Assembly: GCA_965197495.1 (NCBI GenBank)
Contig: OZ240210.1
Span: 5,022,001 to 5,086,000, forward strand
Direction: 5' to 3'
Source: SMYC01 sp965197495
Lineage (GTDB): Bacteria; Acidobacteriota; Vicinamibacteria; Marinacidobacterales; SMYC01
DNA length: 64,000 nucleotides
Shown: positions 46,496-55,632 of the stretch, piece by piece
Layout: each line of letters opens with the position of its first letter
Position numbering within the stretch: the stretch's first letter is position 1
Translations under genes and position numbers: made by a program
The notes under the pieces: model-generated
Database searches by the model: none
Told to the model about the DNA's origin: nothing
Seen by the model: the letters and a program-made list of their open reading frames with translations, nothing else

Positions 46496-47749
46496 ATGTA
46501 TCATCTTTATAGCGTCCTCTTCTCGGGGCTCCTTGTCGTTGGCCTCCCGTACCTGCTGTATCGGAGCCTTCGCGAAAAAGGCTACGCTTCGAGTTTTCGG
46601 GAGCGCTTCGGACTTACTGAGCTCGTGGCACCGAAAGAGCCTTCGATTTGGATCCACGCGGTCTCGGTTGGCGAGGTGCTGGCGGTCGCGACCCTGCTGC
46701 CGTCGCTCAAGAAAGCGTTTCCCGACACACCGGTCGTCGTCTCGGTCATCACGGTTACCGGGCGTCAAGTCGCTGCCGACAAGCTCGCGGGGGTGGACGC
46801 CGTCTTCTACTGCCCGTTCGACCTCGCGTTTCTCGTGCGCCGCGTCGTCGCCAAGATGCGCCCGCGCGCCCTCGTCGTCATGGAGACCGAGCTCTGGCCG
46901 CACTTGCTCCGCGAGTCGCGTCGGGCCGGGGCGGTCACGATGGTCGCGAACGGCCGCATCTCTGACGGGTCCTTCCCGTGTTATCAGGCCATCGCCGGCG
47001 TCATGAAGCACTATCTCGAGCAGGTGGACCTCTTCTGCATGCAGGACGAGCTCTACGCCGAACGCATCGCAGCACTCGGCGCCCCGGCCGGCAAGATCAA
47101 ACTGACGGGAAGCTTGAAGTTCGACGGACTACCCCAAGCGCCGCCGCGCGACGGTCGCGTCTTTCCCGAAGGGCGGCGGATTCTCGTGGGAGGGAGCACG
47201 CTCGCCGACGAAGAGGCGGCGCTCCTATCTATTTTCGAATCCCTTCGAGAGGACTATCCCGATCTCTTCCTCGTGATCGCACCGCGCCATGCTCCGCGTT
47301 TCGACGAAGTTTACGAGCTCGCTCGTGACCGCGATCTGCGTGTCGCTCGCCGCTCAACGCCTCTGGCCATGGCGGCCCGTGCCGCCGACGTACTGATTCT
47401 CGATACGCTCGGAGAGCTCGCCTCACTCTACCGAGAAGCCGATTATGTTTTTGTCGGGGGGAGCCTCGCCGACCAGGGAGGCCATAACATCATCGAGCCC
47501 GCGTCCGAGGGCAAGCCGGTTTTGTTCGGACCGCATATGCAAAATTTCGCCGACATCGCGCGCGCGTTTCTAGAAGCGGAAGCCGTCGTCCAGGTCGAAG
47601 ATGCTGCAGCGCTCGAGGCCGCGCTGCGAAAGTTGATCGAAAGCCCAGATAAAGGGCGCACCCTCGGCGAGCGCGCACGGCGTGTCGTCGAAGAGAAACG
47701 CGGCGCCTCCGAGCGTACGGTCACCGTCTTGAAAGAGCTCCTTGCATGA
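46496..47749 (+). CDS. waaA: Kdo transferase WaaA
   Basis: The 417-residue protein starts at ATG 46496 with a membrane anchor (LYSVLFSGLLVVGLPYLLYR), then the KDO transferase core: IWIHAVSVGEVLA (catalytic E), VVMETELWPHLLRE, and the GT-B C-terminal half with VGGSLADQGGHNIIEPAS. It adds 3-deoxy-D-manno-octulosonic acid to lipid A precursor on the inner membrane. The next gene lpxK overlaps by 4 bp. Confidence 0.94.
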   Translation: MYHLYSVLFSGLLVVGLPYLLYRSLREKGYASSFRERFGLTELVAPKEPSIWIHAVSVGEVLAVATLLPSLKKAFPDTPVVVSVITVTGRQVAADKLAGVDAVFYCPFDLAFLVRRVVAKMRPRALVVMETELWPHLLRESRRAGAVTMVANGRISDGSFPCYQAIAGVMKHYLEQVDLFCMQDELYAERIAALGAPAGKIKLTGSLKFDGLPQAPPRDGRVFPEGRRILVGGSTLADEEAALLSIFESLREDYPDLFLVIAPRHAPRFDEVYELARDRDLRVARRSTPLAMAARAADVLILDTLGELASLYREADYVFVGGSLADQGGHNIIEPASEGKPVLFGPHMQNFADIARAFLEAEAVVQVEDAAALEAALRKLIESPDKGRTLGERARRVVEEKRGASERTVTVLKELLA

Positions 47750-48828
47750 AAGCGCTTGCGCCGCTCTCATGGATTTACGCCGCGGGTGTCTCTCTCCGTA
47801 ACCGCTATTACGATCGCGTCGAGCCGAAAAAGCTCGGCGTTCCTGTCGTGAGTGTTGGCAACCTCACGGTGGGTGGGAGCGGCAAGACACCGTTCGTGGA
47901 AGTTGTCTCGCGGCACTTCTTGTCGCGAAAGATTCCCGTCGCCGTGCTTTCTCGAGGTTATGGACGGGAGGGGAGTGCGCCGTTCGTTCTCGTCTCGGAT
48001 GGACAAAGCGTGCTCGCGAGCGCTCGGGATAGCGGCGACGAGCCGGTCGAGCTCGCGCGTAAGGTCGACGGTCTCGTGGTGGCGGTGGGCGCCGACCGCT
48101 ACCAAGCGGGCCGTACTTTGATCGAAAGGCTCGGGCCACATGTTCTCGTGCTCGACGACGGGTTCCAACACCGGCGGCTACACCGCGATCTGGATATCGT
48201 GTGTTTGGATTGTGGTGACCCGAACCTGCGTCTTTTACCCGCGGGTCGTCTGCGCGAGCCTGTCGCGAACCTGTCGCGAGCGCATGCAATCGTACTCACC
48301 GGTTATCGTGAGGGCTGCCGCCCTCCCACGCGCTTCGACAAGCCGGTTCTGCGCTCTGTCACTCGCGTGGTCGGGTTTTCCCGGCTCGATGGCACTGACC
48401 AGCCGCAGCTGGGGGCCGATGCGTTTCGCGGCGAGCCGGTGGCGCTGGCCGTCGCCGTCGCGCGGCCGGAGAGAGTTCGAGAGAGTCTCGACGCCGACGT
48501 CGTTTTGTTCGAGAGGCGTCGAGACCACCATCCGTGGAGCGCGTCGGAGCTCGAAGCGATCGCGGCTGGTGCGAGCGGCAAGGGCGCCCGGGCGCTTCTG
48601 GTGACGGGAAAAGACGCCGTGAAGCTAGAAGAAGGCGAGGCCGCCACACTCCCGATCTATCGCATCGACATCGAGAGCGAAATCCTGGACGCCTCCGCGC
48701 TCGGCGCGCTCTTGGACGCCGTGCCCTCGCTGACCTCGCTGACCATGTTGGCCATATTGGCCATATTGGCCATATTGAGGTTGACGACGATGTTTCGGTG
48801 TATCATGTGCGGTTTGGTTTTCGTATGA
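47746..48828 (+). CDS. lpxK: Tetraacyldisaccharide 4'-kinase LpxK
   Basis: The 360-residue protein has the N-terminal amphipathic helix (SWIYAAGVSLRNRYYD), the P-loop VGNLTVGGSGKTP, SRGYGREG, the VLDDGFQHRRLHRDLDIV motif and FERRRDHHPWS. It phosphorylates the lipid A disaccharide. The C-terminus ends in a repeat-derived tail (LTSLTMLAILAILAIL) that is unusual for the family. The stop overlaps lpxL (ATGA). Confidence 0.93.
   Translation: MKALAPLSWIYAAGVSLRNRYYDRVEPKKLGVPVVSVGNLTVGGSGKTPFVEVVSRHFLSRKIPVAVLSRGYGREGSAPFVLVSDGQSVLASARDSGDEPVELARKVDGLVVAVGADRYQAGRTLIERLGPHVLVLDDGFQHRRLHRDLDIVCLDCGDPNLRLLPAGRLREPVANLSRAHAIVLTGYREGCRPPTRFDKPVLRSVTRVVGFSRLDGTDQPQLGADAFRGEPVALAVAVARPERVRESLDADVVLFERRRDHHPWSASELEAIAAGASGKGARALLVTGKDAVKLEEGEAATLPIYRIDIESEILDASALGALLDAVPSLTSLTMLAILAILAILRLTTMFRCIMCGLVFV
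48726..48777 (+). repeat. 9-bp tandem repeats in the 3' end of lpxK
   Basis: CTCGCTGAC occurs twice (48726-48743), overlapping by its last two bases a run of four GCCATATTG-type units (48742-48777, the first imperfect). They are in frame and encode LTSLT and repeated AIL. Confidence 0.95.
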
Positions 48829-49787
48829 AGCACCGTCTCGAGTACTTACTGGCGCGCGCGCTTTCCGTGGTGATGCGTTTTTTGCCGCGCCGGGCGCAGC
48901 TGGCGTGGGGACGCGCGGCGGGGAGCCTCGTCTTCACGCTCGATGGGAGGCACCGAAAATCGACCATCGGCCATGTCGATTTGGCCTTCGGAAGTGAGAA
49001 AAGCCACGGCGAGAAGCGTGAGATCGCGCGCGGCGCCTACCGGCACTTCGGCTCGATGCTCTTCGAGCTCATCTCGCTTGGCCGACCAACTCCTGCGCAA
49101 ATGGACCGGCTCGTCGAGCTCGAAGGCGTCGAGAGGTTCGAGCGCGCCCAGGCGCTGGGCAAAGGTGTCATCCTCACGACGGGCCATTTCGGCAATTGGG
49201 AGATGCACGGCATCGCGCATGGTTTCAAGCTCGGCCGGATTAACGTTTTGGCGCGCGTCCAAAGCAATCGCTTTCTCAACCAATGGCTCGAGAACGTGCG
49301 CGGGATATCCGGGAATACGGTCGTCTACAAAGAGGGAGCGCTCAGCGAATTGCGGCGGCTTCTGAGGGACGGTGAGACGATAGCGCTCGTCATCGATCAA
49401 AACGTGCGTCCCGAAGATGCGGTATTCATCGATTTCTTCGGCCAGAAAGCAGCCACCACTCCGGTGCCGGCCTGGTTCGCTTTGAAGACGGGGGCCGTGC
49501 TCGTACCGGCTTTTTGCTACCTGCTTCCCGATGGCCGCTACCGCGCTGTGTACGAAGAGCCGATCGCCTGTGAGCCTTATCGGAAAATGGATCGGGATAG
49601 GGCGATTCTGAAGATCACGCAAGAGCTCGCGCGCGTGCAGGAGACTTACATTCGCGCGCATCCCGAATGTTGGATGTGGATGCACCGCCGCTGGAGAACT
49701 CGCCCGCCCCAGGAAGCGAGGCCTCTAGATGCGCCAGATGCGCCAGACGCGGCGATGGACGATATAGTGGCGGCCGAGCTCCAATGA
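48825..49787 (+). CDS. lpxL: Lipid A biosynthesis acyltransferase (LpxL/HtrB family)
   Basis: The 320-residue protein starts at ATG 48825, overlapping the lpxK stop. It has an N-terminal hydrophobic segment, the catalytic TTGHFGNWEMHG (HX4D/E-type motif), and ALVIDQNVRPEDAVFIDFFGQ with PAWFALKTGAVLVPAF. It adds a secondary acyl chain to lipid A. The tail has a small DAPDAPDAA repeat. The stop overlaps the waaF start. Confidence 0.9.
   Translation: MKHRLEYLLARALSVVMRFLPRRAQLAWGRAAGSLVFTLDGRHRKSTIGHVDLAFGSEKSHGEKREIARGAYRHFGSMLFELISLGRPTPAQMDRLVELEGVERFERAQALGKGVILTTGHFGNWEMHGIAHGFKLGRINVLARVQSNRFLNQWLENVRGISGNTVVYKEGALSELRRLLRDGETIALVIDQNVRPEDAVFIDFFGQKAATTPVPAWFALKTGAVLVPAFCYLLPDGRYRAVYEEPIACEPYRKMDRDRAILKITQELARVQETYIRAHPECWMWMHRRWRTRPPQEARPLDAPDAPDAAMDDIVAAELQ
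49728..49754 (+). repeat. 9-bp tandem repeat in the 3' end of lpxL
   Basis: GATGCGCCA occurs twice with a third diverged unit, encoding DAP DAP DAA in frame. Confidence 0.85.
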
Positions 49788-50809
49788 AAATAGATTCGAT
49801 ACTCATCTTTGCGCCGAGCTGGATTGGCGATTCCGTCATGTCGCTCGGCGCGATGCGCGCCGTGCGCAAAGCTCATCCGAATGCACGGCTCGTCGTGCTC
49901 ACCCGTCCTTGGGTGCAAGAGCTCTATGCGGGCTGCGACGTCTTCGATGAGACCATCCTCTATGATCCGCACGGAGCCGATCGCGGGGGTTCCGGCTTTC
50001 TCCGTGCCGCGCGCCGCGTGCGCCTCGAGGGCTTCGACGTCTCGATCTTGTTTCCGAACGCGTTCCGCGCGGCTTTCTTGGTCTATGCAGCCGGTATTCC
50101 CGAGCGCTGGGGCTACGCGACCGAGAGCCGAGGCGTGTTTCTGACGAAAGGCGTGCCGCCCGCGCCGCGCCCGTTCGGACGCCATCAAGCTCATTTCTAT
50201 CTCGACCTGCTCGGTGGTCTCGGGCTCGATCTTGCCGAGCCCGACTTGAGCCTCCAAGCTACTGAGGAGATGCGTCGCGCGGGCTGCGCACTTCTCGAAC
50301 GGGAAGGTTTCAAAGGCGGACCGCTCATCGGTGTGCATCCCGGAGCCACGAATAGCCGCGCGAAAGTGTGGCGGGCTTCGCGTTACGCGGAAGTGGCGTC
50401 GAAGCTCGCCGAGACGCGGGACGGGCAAGTCGTCGTTCTCGGCGGTGTCACGGAGGGCGTTTTGGCGGAAGAAGTTCAAGCCGGGCTTCCCAAGGAACGA
50501 GTTCTGATGCTGCAAGGAAAGACGTCCCTCGGCGAGCTCATGGGTGTCCTTTCGGAGCTCTCCGTTTTTCTCACGAATGATTCCGGTCCGATGCACTTGG
50601 CGGCGGCCCTCGGTGTTCCTACGGTTGCCGTCTTCGGCCCGACCGATGCACGCGAGACAGGACCGTATAGCTCCATCGCGCGCGTCGTGCGTGAGCCGGT
50701 CCATTGCAGCCCGTGCCTCTACCGCGATTGCCCGATCGACCATCGCTGCATGGAGCGGGTGACGCCCGAGCGCGTCTACGACGAAGCGGCCGCGCTGGTG
50801 TCGTCATGA
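49784..50809 (+). CDS. waaF: LPS heptosyltransferase II WaaF
   Basis: The 341-residue protein has APSWIGDSVMSLGAMRAV, the GT9-family HPGATNSRAKVW block (donor binding) and SVFLTNDSGPMHLAAALGVPTVAVFGPTD. It transfers heptose to the inner core. It starts at ATG 49784 and overlaps both neighbours, within the LPS core operon. Confidence 0.93.
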   Translation: MKIDSILIFAPSWIGDSVMSLGAMRAVRKAHPNARLVVLTRPWVQELYAGCDVFDETILYDPHGADRGGSGFLRAARRVRLEGFDVSILFPNAFRAAFLVYAAGIPERWGYATESRGVFLTKGVPPAPRPFGRHQAHFYLDLLGGLGLDLAEPDLSLQATEEMRRAGCALLEREGFKGGPLIGVHPGATNSRAKVWRASRYAEVASKLAETRDGQVVVLGGVTEGVLAEEVQAGLPKERVLMLQGKTSLGELMGVLSELSVFLTNDSGPMHLAAALGVPTVAVFGPTDARETGPYSSIARVVREPVHCSPCLYRDCPIDHRCMERVTPERVYDEAAALVSS

Positions 50810-51366
50810 GCGAGAAGCCGGCCATCTTTCTCGATCGCGACGGAACCCTCAACGAGTCGCTGGGCTACGTCAATCACCGCGACCGTTTCCGTCCTTACCC
50901 CTTTGCTGTGGACACGGTTCGGCTGATCCGGGACGAGGGTTTCCTCGCCGTGCTCGTGACCAACCAGTCGGGCGTGGGGCGTGGGTTCTACCCAGCGGAG
51001 CTCGTCGAAGAGATCCATGGCGGGTTTCAAGCGACACTCGAGGAGGCGGGTACGGAATTCGATGGTATTTATTACTGTCCGCACAAACCGGGTGATAATT
51101 GCGCCTGCCGCAAACCCAAGCCCGGAATGTTGCTTCAGGCACAGGGCGAGCTCGATATCGATTTGTCGCAATCATGGATGGTTGGGGACACGATCGCCGA
51201 TATGCAGGCGGGATGGACCGCCGGCACCCGTAGCGCGTTCGTCAAGACCGGTTTCGGCAAAGGAAGCCTCGAATATGAAGGCGCGCGTTGGGGGCGCCAG
51301 CCGGACCTCGTCGGCGAGAACGTCTATCGCGCGGTGTGTGACATCTTCTGGGGGAGTGTCGAGTGA
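50806..51366 (+). CDS. gmhB: Heptose 1,7-bisphosphate 7-phosphatase GmhB
   Basis: The 186-residue HAD enzyme begins with FLDRDGTLN, has VTNQSGVGRG, a zinc-binding CPHKPGDNCACRKPKPGM cluster and VGDTIADMQAG. It removes the C7 phosphate of D-glycero-beta-D-manno-heptose 1,7-bisphosphate. Overlaps waaF (ATGA) and hldE1 (GTGA). Confidence 0.94.
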   Translation: MSEKPAIFLDRDGTLNESLGYVNHRDRFRPYPFAVDTVRLIRDEGFLAVLVTNQSGVGRGFYPAELVEEIHGGFQATLEEAGTEFDGIYYCPHKPGDNCACRKPKPGMLLQAQGELDIDLSQSWMVGDTIADMQAGWTAGTRSAFVKTGFGKGSLEYEGARWGRQPDLVGENVYRAVCDIFWGSVE

Positions 51367-52370
51367 GAGACCGGCTTCTTGCGCTCATCGATGGCCTCGC
51401 CAAAGTGCGGGTCTTGTGCTTCGTCGACCTCGTCGCGGACGAATATATCTATGGACAGATTTCGCGCGTCAGCCGCGAGGCTCCGGTATTGATTCTCGAC
51501 TATGACGATACGCGCGTCGTGCCCGGCGGAGGCGGCAACGCTGTCAACAACGTAGCTGCTCTGGGCGGGCGCGCGATCGCTGTCGGGATCGTCGGAAAAG
51601 ACCAGGCGGGCCGCGAGGTTTTGGCTTCGCTCCGAAAAGCGAACGTGAACGTGGACGTGTCAGCGGTGCGCCGTGACGGCGCTTATCGTACACCGGTGAA
51701 GACGCGCATCCTCGCGGGGGGCATTCACGCCGCCAAACAGCAAGTGGTACGCATCGATCGCAAGACCCGTGTGAGACCGACCAAAGATATCGCTCGGCAC
51801 CTCGACAGCGCGCTGAAGAAATTTCTTCCCAAGGCCGATGTCGTCATGGTCTCGGATTACGACTACGGGCTCATTACGCCGGAATTCGGCAACGCGCTTG
51901 CCCGCCGCGCGGCGTCGATGCGCAAACCGGCCGTGCTCGATTCGCGTTATTCCATCCTTTCCTATACCGGCTTCACGTCGGCGACGCCGAACGAGCCCGA
52001 AGTCGAAGCCGCTCTCGAGGTTCGCATCGGGCACGACGCGGCCACGCTCGAGCGCTCGGGGCGACGCCTCTTGAAGAAGCTCCGGGCCGAGTCGCTTCTC
52101 ATGACCCGTGGCAAAGACGGTATGGCGCTATTCGAGCGGCGCCGCCCGACGCGGCACATCCCGATATTCGGGACCGACGCGATCGCCGATGTGACGGGAG
52201 CCGGAGACACTGTTATCAGCGCCTATACGCTCGCGCTCGGCGCGGGCGCATCCTTTACCGAGGCTGCGATGCTGGCCAACTATGCGGGCGGTATCGTCGT
52301 GATGAAGCGCGGAACGGCCACCGTGTCCTGCCAAGAGCTCGCCGATGCCGTGCGTGCGGGTGAAAGCTGA
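51363..52370 (+). CDS. hldA: Heptose 7-phosphate kinase (RfaE domain I, stand-alone)
   Basis: The 335-residue ribokinase-type protein has GGGGNAVNNVAALGG near its N-terminus, the KADVVMVSDYDYGLIT block and the catalytic TDAIADVTGAGDTVISAY. It phosphorylates D-glycero-D-manno-heptose 7-phosphate. In many Gram-negatives this domain is fused to the adenylyltransferase as HldE; here the two are separate genes 12 bp apart. Confidence 0.92.
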   Translation: MRDRLLALIDGLAKVRVLCFVDLVADEYIYGQISRVSREAPVLILDYDDTRVVPGGGGNAVNNVAALGGRAIAVGIVGKDQAGREVLASLRKANVNVDVSAVRRDGAYRTPVKTRILAGGIHAAKQQVVRIDRKTRVRPTKDIARHLDSALKKFLPKADVVMVSDYDYGLITPEFGNALARRAASMRKPAVLDSRYSILSYTGFTSATPNEPEVEAALEVRIGHDAATLERSGRRLLKKLRAESLLMTRGKDGMALFERRRPTRHIPIFGTDAIADVTGAGDTVISAYTLALGAGASFTEAAMLANYAGGIVVMKRGTATVSCQELADAVRAGES

Positions 52371-52381
52371 GACGCGTCGAG

Positions 52382-52879
52382 ATGGGTCGCGTCGTGAGTT
52401 TGGACGAGGCGGCGGCGGCCACCGCCCTGGCGAAAGACGCGAAAAAGCGTGTCGTGCTCGCGAACGGTCACTTCGATTTGATACATGTCGGACATGTTCG
52501 CTACCTGGAAGGCGCGCGCGGGGAGGGTGATTTTCTCGTCGTGGGTGTCAACGGAGATTCTGCGACGCGGCGTCTCAAAGGCGAGGGACGTCCCATCCTG
52601 CAGGCGTCCGAGCGTGCCGAGCTCGTGGCGGCGCTCGAAGTCGTGGACCTGGTGGTCGTGTTCGACGAAGACAACGTCGCGACCCTTCTCGATCGGCTAC
52701 GGCCGAACGTGCACTGTAAAGGCACGGACTACACGGAAGAGACGGTGCCCGAGCGGGATATCATGATCCGGCTCGGAGGCGAGACCCGCATCGTCGGCGA
52801 CCCAAAAAACCACTCGACGCGAGATCTGATTGAGGTGATCTTGGAGCGCTTCTCGGGCTACTCGTCGCGCGAAGATTAA
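52382..52879 (+). CDS. hldC: Heptose 1-phosphate adenylyltransferase (RfaE domain II)
   Basis: The 165-residue protein has the nucleotidyltransferase motif ANGHFDLIHVGHVRYLEGAR (HxGH), LVVGVNGDSATRRLKG and the ENVATLL/HCKGTDYTEETVPE region with MIRLGGETRIVGD. It makes ADP-heptose. Last gene of the operon. Confidence 0.93.
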   Translation: MGRVVSLDEAAAATALAKDAKKRVVLANGHFDLIHVGHVRYLEGARGEGDFLVVGVNGDSATRRLKGEGRPILQASERAELVAALEVVDLVVVFDEDNVATLLDRLRPNVHCKGTDYTEETVPERDIMIRLGGETRIVGDPKNHSTRDLIEVILERFSGYSSRED

Positions 52880-52884
52880 GGCAA

Positions 52885-52949
52885 GGAGATGTGGGGATAG
52901 GAGGGGATAGGGGGATAAGAGAATGTTTAGCTCTTGTCTCCACATCTCC
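52885..52949 (+). terminator. Hairpin after the LPS operon, possible terminator
   Basis: GGAGATGTGG (52885-52894) pairs with CCACATCTCC (52940-52949) across a 45-base loop that holds a GGGGATAG-type repeat. There is no T-run, so factor-independent termination is doubtful. Confidence 0.35.
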
Positions 52950-53005
52950 ACACATCCCACCTCTCCTGTTCTTACACATCGACGGGTTGCAGTTTCAACA
53001 GCCGG

Positions 53006-53794
53006 TTAGAGGCTTTCGTCGTGGCGTTGTAGGGCTAGGAGCATTAGTTGGGTGGTGGAGCGGGATTGTTCTATGTTGTAGGGGACGCCGGTTGAGACGA
53101 AGTGGAAGCGGCCCCACTTTACTGGTATTAGGTGGAGGGCGGCGGCTTCGTCGGTGAGGTCGCCGGAGAAGCTTCCGCAAATGTGGCCTACGTGCATGTG
53201 GATCTCGCCGTGGCGCTCGCCGTCGATGTGGGGAACTCCTGTTGCTTGGTTGGCCTCTAGCATTTGCAGGATGTCGGTATTTTTGAAGACGCCAAAGTTA
53301 CCGCCGAGCTCGCCGGAATGGTCTTGACGTCCGTCTTCCAGTAGCTGCTTGGCGCGGTGGACGAGCTCTTCTGGCTCGAACGGGCGGCGGAGACAGACAT
53401 CGGCAGCGCCGACAGCGGGGCCTAGTTGCGGATCACCGGAAGCGTCGGCGAGAAGGACGATTGGGGTGGCGATGAGCGCGGGCGCGTCGCGGATTTTATG
53501 CACGAGCTCCAAACCAGAGAGGGCGCCATCGGGCTTCATCTCGCAGATAATCAGTTGCGGCGGAGCGAGGCGCGCGCAGGTGAGTGCCTCTTCCATATTC
53601 GGTGCGGCGACGACCTCGATCTCAGACTCTTCTAGATGGCGCCACAGGACTTGCCGTGCCTCGTTATCCGGTGCGACGAGGAGTACGCGGGGGACGGGCT
53701 CGGGCTCGACCTCGACCTTGCCATTTATCTTGTTGCCGAGGAGAATCAACCCCAGATCTGGATCGGTCTCCATCGTGAGCGCCGCTTGGACCAA
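53006..53794 (-). CDS. Receiver-like and DUF4388 (PatA-type) protein
   Basis: The 262-residue protein has a response-regulator-like domain (about 35-150, PRVLLVAPDNEARQVLW, LIICEMKPDGALSG, CLRRPFEPEELV) and a C-terminal DUF4388 domain (about 165-255, GVFKNTDILQMLEANQATGV, GEIHMHVGHICGSFSGDLTDEAA). The phospho-acceptor D is replaced (CEMKPDG), so it may be unphosphorylated. DUF4388 proteins act in gliding or sensory pathways. It stands alone. Confidence 0.78.
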   Translation of the reverse strand: MVQAALTMETDPDLGLILLGNKINGKVEVEPEPVPRVLLVAPDNEARQVLWRHLEESEIEVVAAPNMEEALTCARLAPPQLIICEMKPDGALSGLELVHKIRDAPALIATPIVLLADASGDPQLGPAVGAADVCLRRPFEPEELVHRAKQLLEDGRQDHSGELGGNFGVFKNTDILQMLEANQATGVPHIDGERHGEIHMHVGHICGSFSGDLTDEAAALHLIPVKWGRFHFVSTGVPYNIEQSRSTTQLMLLALQRHDESL

Positions 53795-53839
53795 ATCTGG
53801 CTGCGTCGCTTCCTGGAGCGCGGCAGCCTCGATTAGGCG

Positions 53840-55004
53840 TTGCTACTCATTTTCCTAACTTTACCAAGTTTCGCAATCGCACAGTCCGAAGTTGCCGGTG
53901 CGTTGGCCGGTGTCGTCTTCGAGGACACCGACGGCGACGGCCGAAGAGGACCCGGTGAGCCCGGCCTCGCTGGCGTCGTCGTCTGCAGCCGATCGGACTG
54001 CGCTCAGACCGATGGTGGCGGTATCTACGAGGTCGCGGTCGAGCCGGACGGCTACCGCGCCGTCCGCGCACATTGGCGCCGTGTCCCAGCCGATCCCTTC
54101 GAGTGGCTCGTTAATTTTCGATTGGAAAAAACGCCGAGCTCACGCACGTTCAGCTTCATCCACGCCTCGGACACGCATCTCGATGAGGAGAGCCTGCCCC
54201 GGATTCGCCTCTTGAGAGAACTGACCGAAGCGCGCGGGGTGGACTTCGTCATTCACAGGCGACCTCATCCGCGATGCCTTGCGTGTTCCCGAAGAGACAG
54301 CGCTCGAACGCTACGATCTGTTTCGCGAGGAGAAGGACGCTTTCCGGTTCCTGTCTGGGTCGTTCCGGGCAACCACGAGAACTTTGGCATCGAGCGACAC
54401 CTCTCAGGCGTGAGCGAAGACCACCCGCTCTACGGGAAGGCCATGTACCGAAGGTTCCTCGGGCCCGACTTACTATTCATTCAACTATGGCGGCGTGCAT
54501 TTTGTCGCGCTCGATACCATCGACATCGCGGACAAGTGGTACTACGCGCACGTCGACGCGACCCAAATGATCTGGCTCGACGAAGACCTTTCGATGGTGC
54601 CCGCCGAGACACCGATCATCACGTTCAATCACATCCCGCTCTTTTCGGCGGTGCTCCACGGGTGGGGCTACTACCCGGACGGCGGAAGTCTCATCGAGAT
54701 CGATGGCCGCGAGCAGTACCGCCACATGTCTCGAACTACGCCGAAGTGCTCGAGCGCTTCGTGGACCGCAACTACCCGCTCGCGCTCGGAGGCCATGGCC
54801 ACGCCCGGGAGGAAATCCTGCTGGGCGACCGCCGCTTCGAGGCGCGATTCCATCAACCGCGGCCGTGGTGGGGACACCGGCAAGCGAGAAGGGATGCAGT
54901 ATGCGTCCGGCGTGACGCTCTACCGCATGCGGGATGGCAAGATCGAGGGGTGGGAGTTCATCCTGCTGGATGACCCTTCAGGATCCGTTGACAGCCAAAG
55001 TTGA
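53840..55004 (+). pseudogene. Secreted metallophosphoesterase, about five frameshifts
   Basis: The parts read in order across three frames: signal-like LLIFLTLPSFAIA; GVVFEDTDGDGRRGPGEPGLAGVVV (MetallophosN domain); FSFIHASDTHLDEESL; then, after a shift near 54257, GDLIRDALRVPEETALERYD; after 54345, WVVPGNHENFGIERH; after 54470, NYGGVHFVALDTIDIADKWY and FNHIPLFSAVLHGWGYYPDG; after 54728, ALGGHGHAREEILLG; after 54860, YASGVTLYRMRDGKIEGWEF. The metal ligands (D, GNHE, GHGH) are all present in one frame or another. It is a decayed gene or a region of poor sequence. Confidence 0.8.
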
Positions 55005-55086
55005 CGTCGCTATACTCAACTGTTTCCGTGGGCCGGTCAGGCTGGCCGGGCCGCTTCTTTGATGTTGTAAACGCCCACGACCTAGC

Positions 55087-55163
<77 letters not shown>

Positions 55164-55189
55164 TAATTTTCAATGACTTGCGGCGATAG

Positions 55190-55519
55190 CGTCGAAGCTG
55201 TTTCTGGCAATTGTCCGAAAACTGTCCGAAAACGCTTCGCGTCCCCGCCGGCCGCACGCCTTACCGGAACGATCTTCGGTACAGCTGATTGCCCGGCGAC
55301 GTAGCTCGCGAGCTTCGCCGCGGCGTCTTTAAGGTCCTTCTCGTTGACTAAGGACGTAACCCAATTTTCCAGAGTTCTCCCGGGTTCGCCTAGAAAGTCC
55401 GCGGCCTCATTCAACCTTGCGCGAATCAAATAAATCTTCACCCTAATCGCAAAATCTTCGAAGCACGAAAACGCGAAACAGCCGCACTGGGCGCAGGCGA
55501 GAAGCTCGTGCTGGGGCAC
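55190..55519 (-). pseudogene. Small cysteine-rich reading frame overlapping a repeat
   Basis: The frame begins PQHELLACAQCGCFAFSCFED (CxxCxC) within the dispersed repeat, continues into ADFLGEPGRTLENW and LKDAAAKLASYVAGQ, and then runs into tRNA-Asp. The C-terminal end is tRNA read-through. It may be a real small protein of an integrated element, but no family was recognised. Confidence 0.35.
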
Positions 55520-55632
55520 CCACTCGCCGCCACTATAGGTGATTCTGCACGGTGTATGCAGAACCTGGAAAAGGTGCTATTCACGGGGCCAAAGACCTCA
55601 GACACGGTGACGTTTATTTGCGATTAGGGTTC
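55441..55632. repeat. MITE-like segment with inverted ends
   Basis: CCCTAATCGCAAA (55441-55453) and TTTGCGATTAGGG (55618-55630) are exact inverted ends about 165 bp apart. The inner part 55441-55565 is the inverted copy of 15586-15713. Its right end cuts the kinase at 55616-56719. Confidence 0.65.

Noticed and set aside
52885..52949. A strong intrinsic terminator after the LPS operon
   Set aside because: A stem exists but the loop is 45 bases and there is no T-run; kept only as a weak call.
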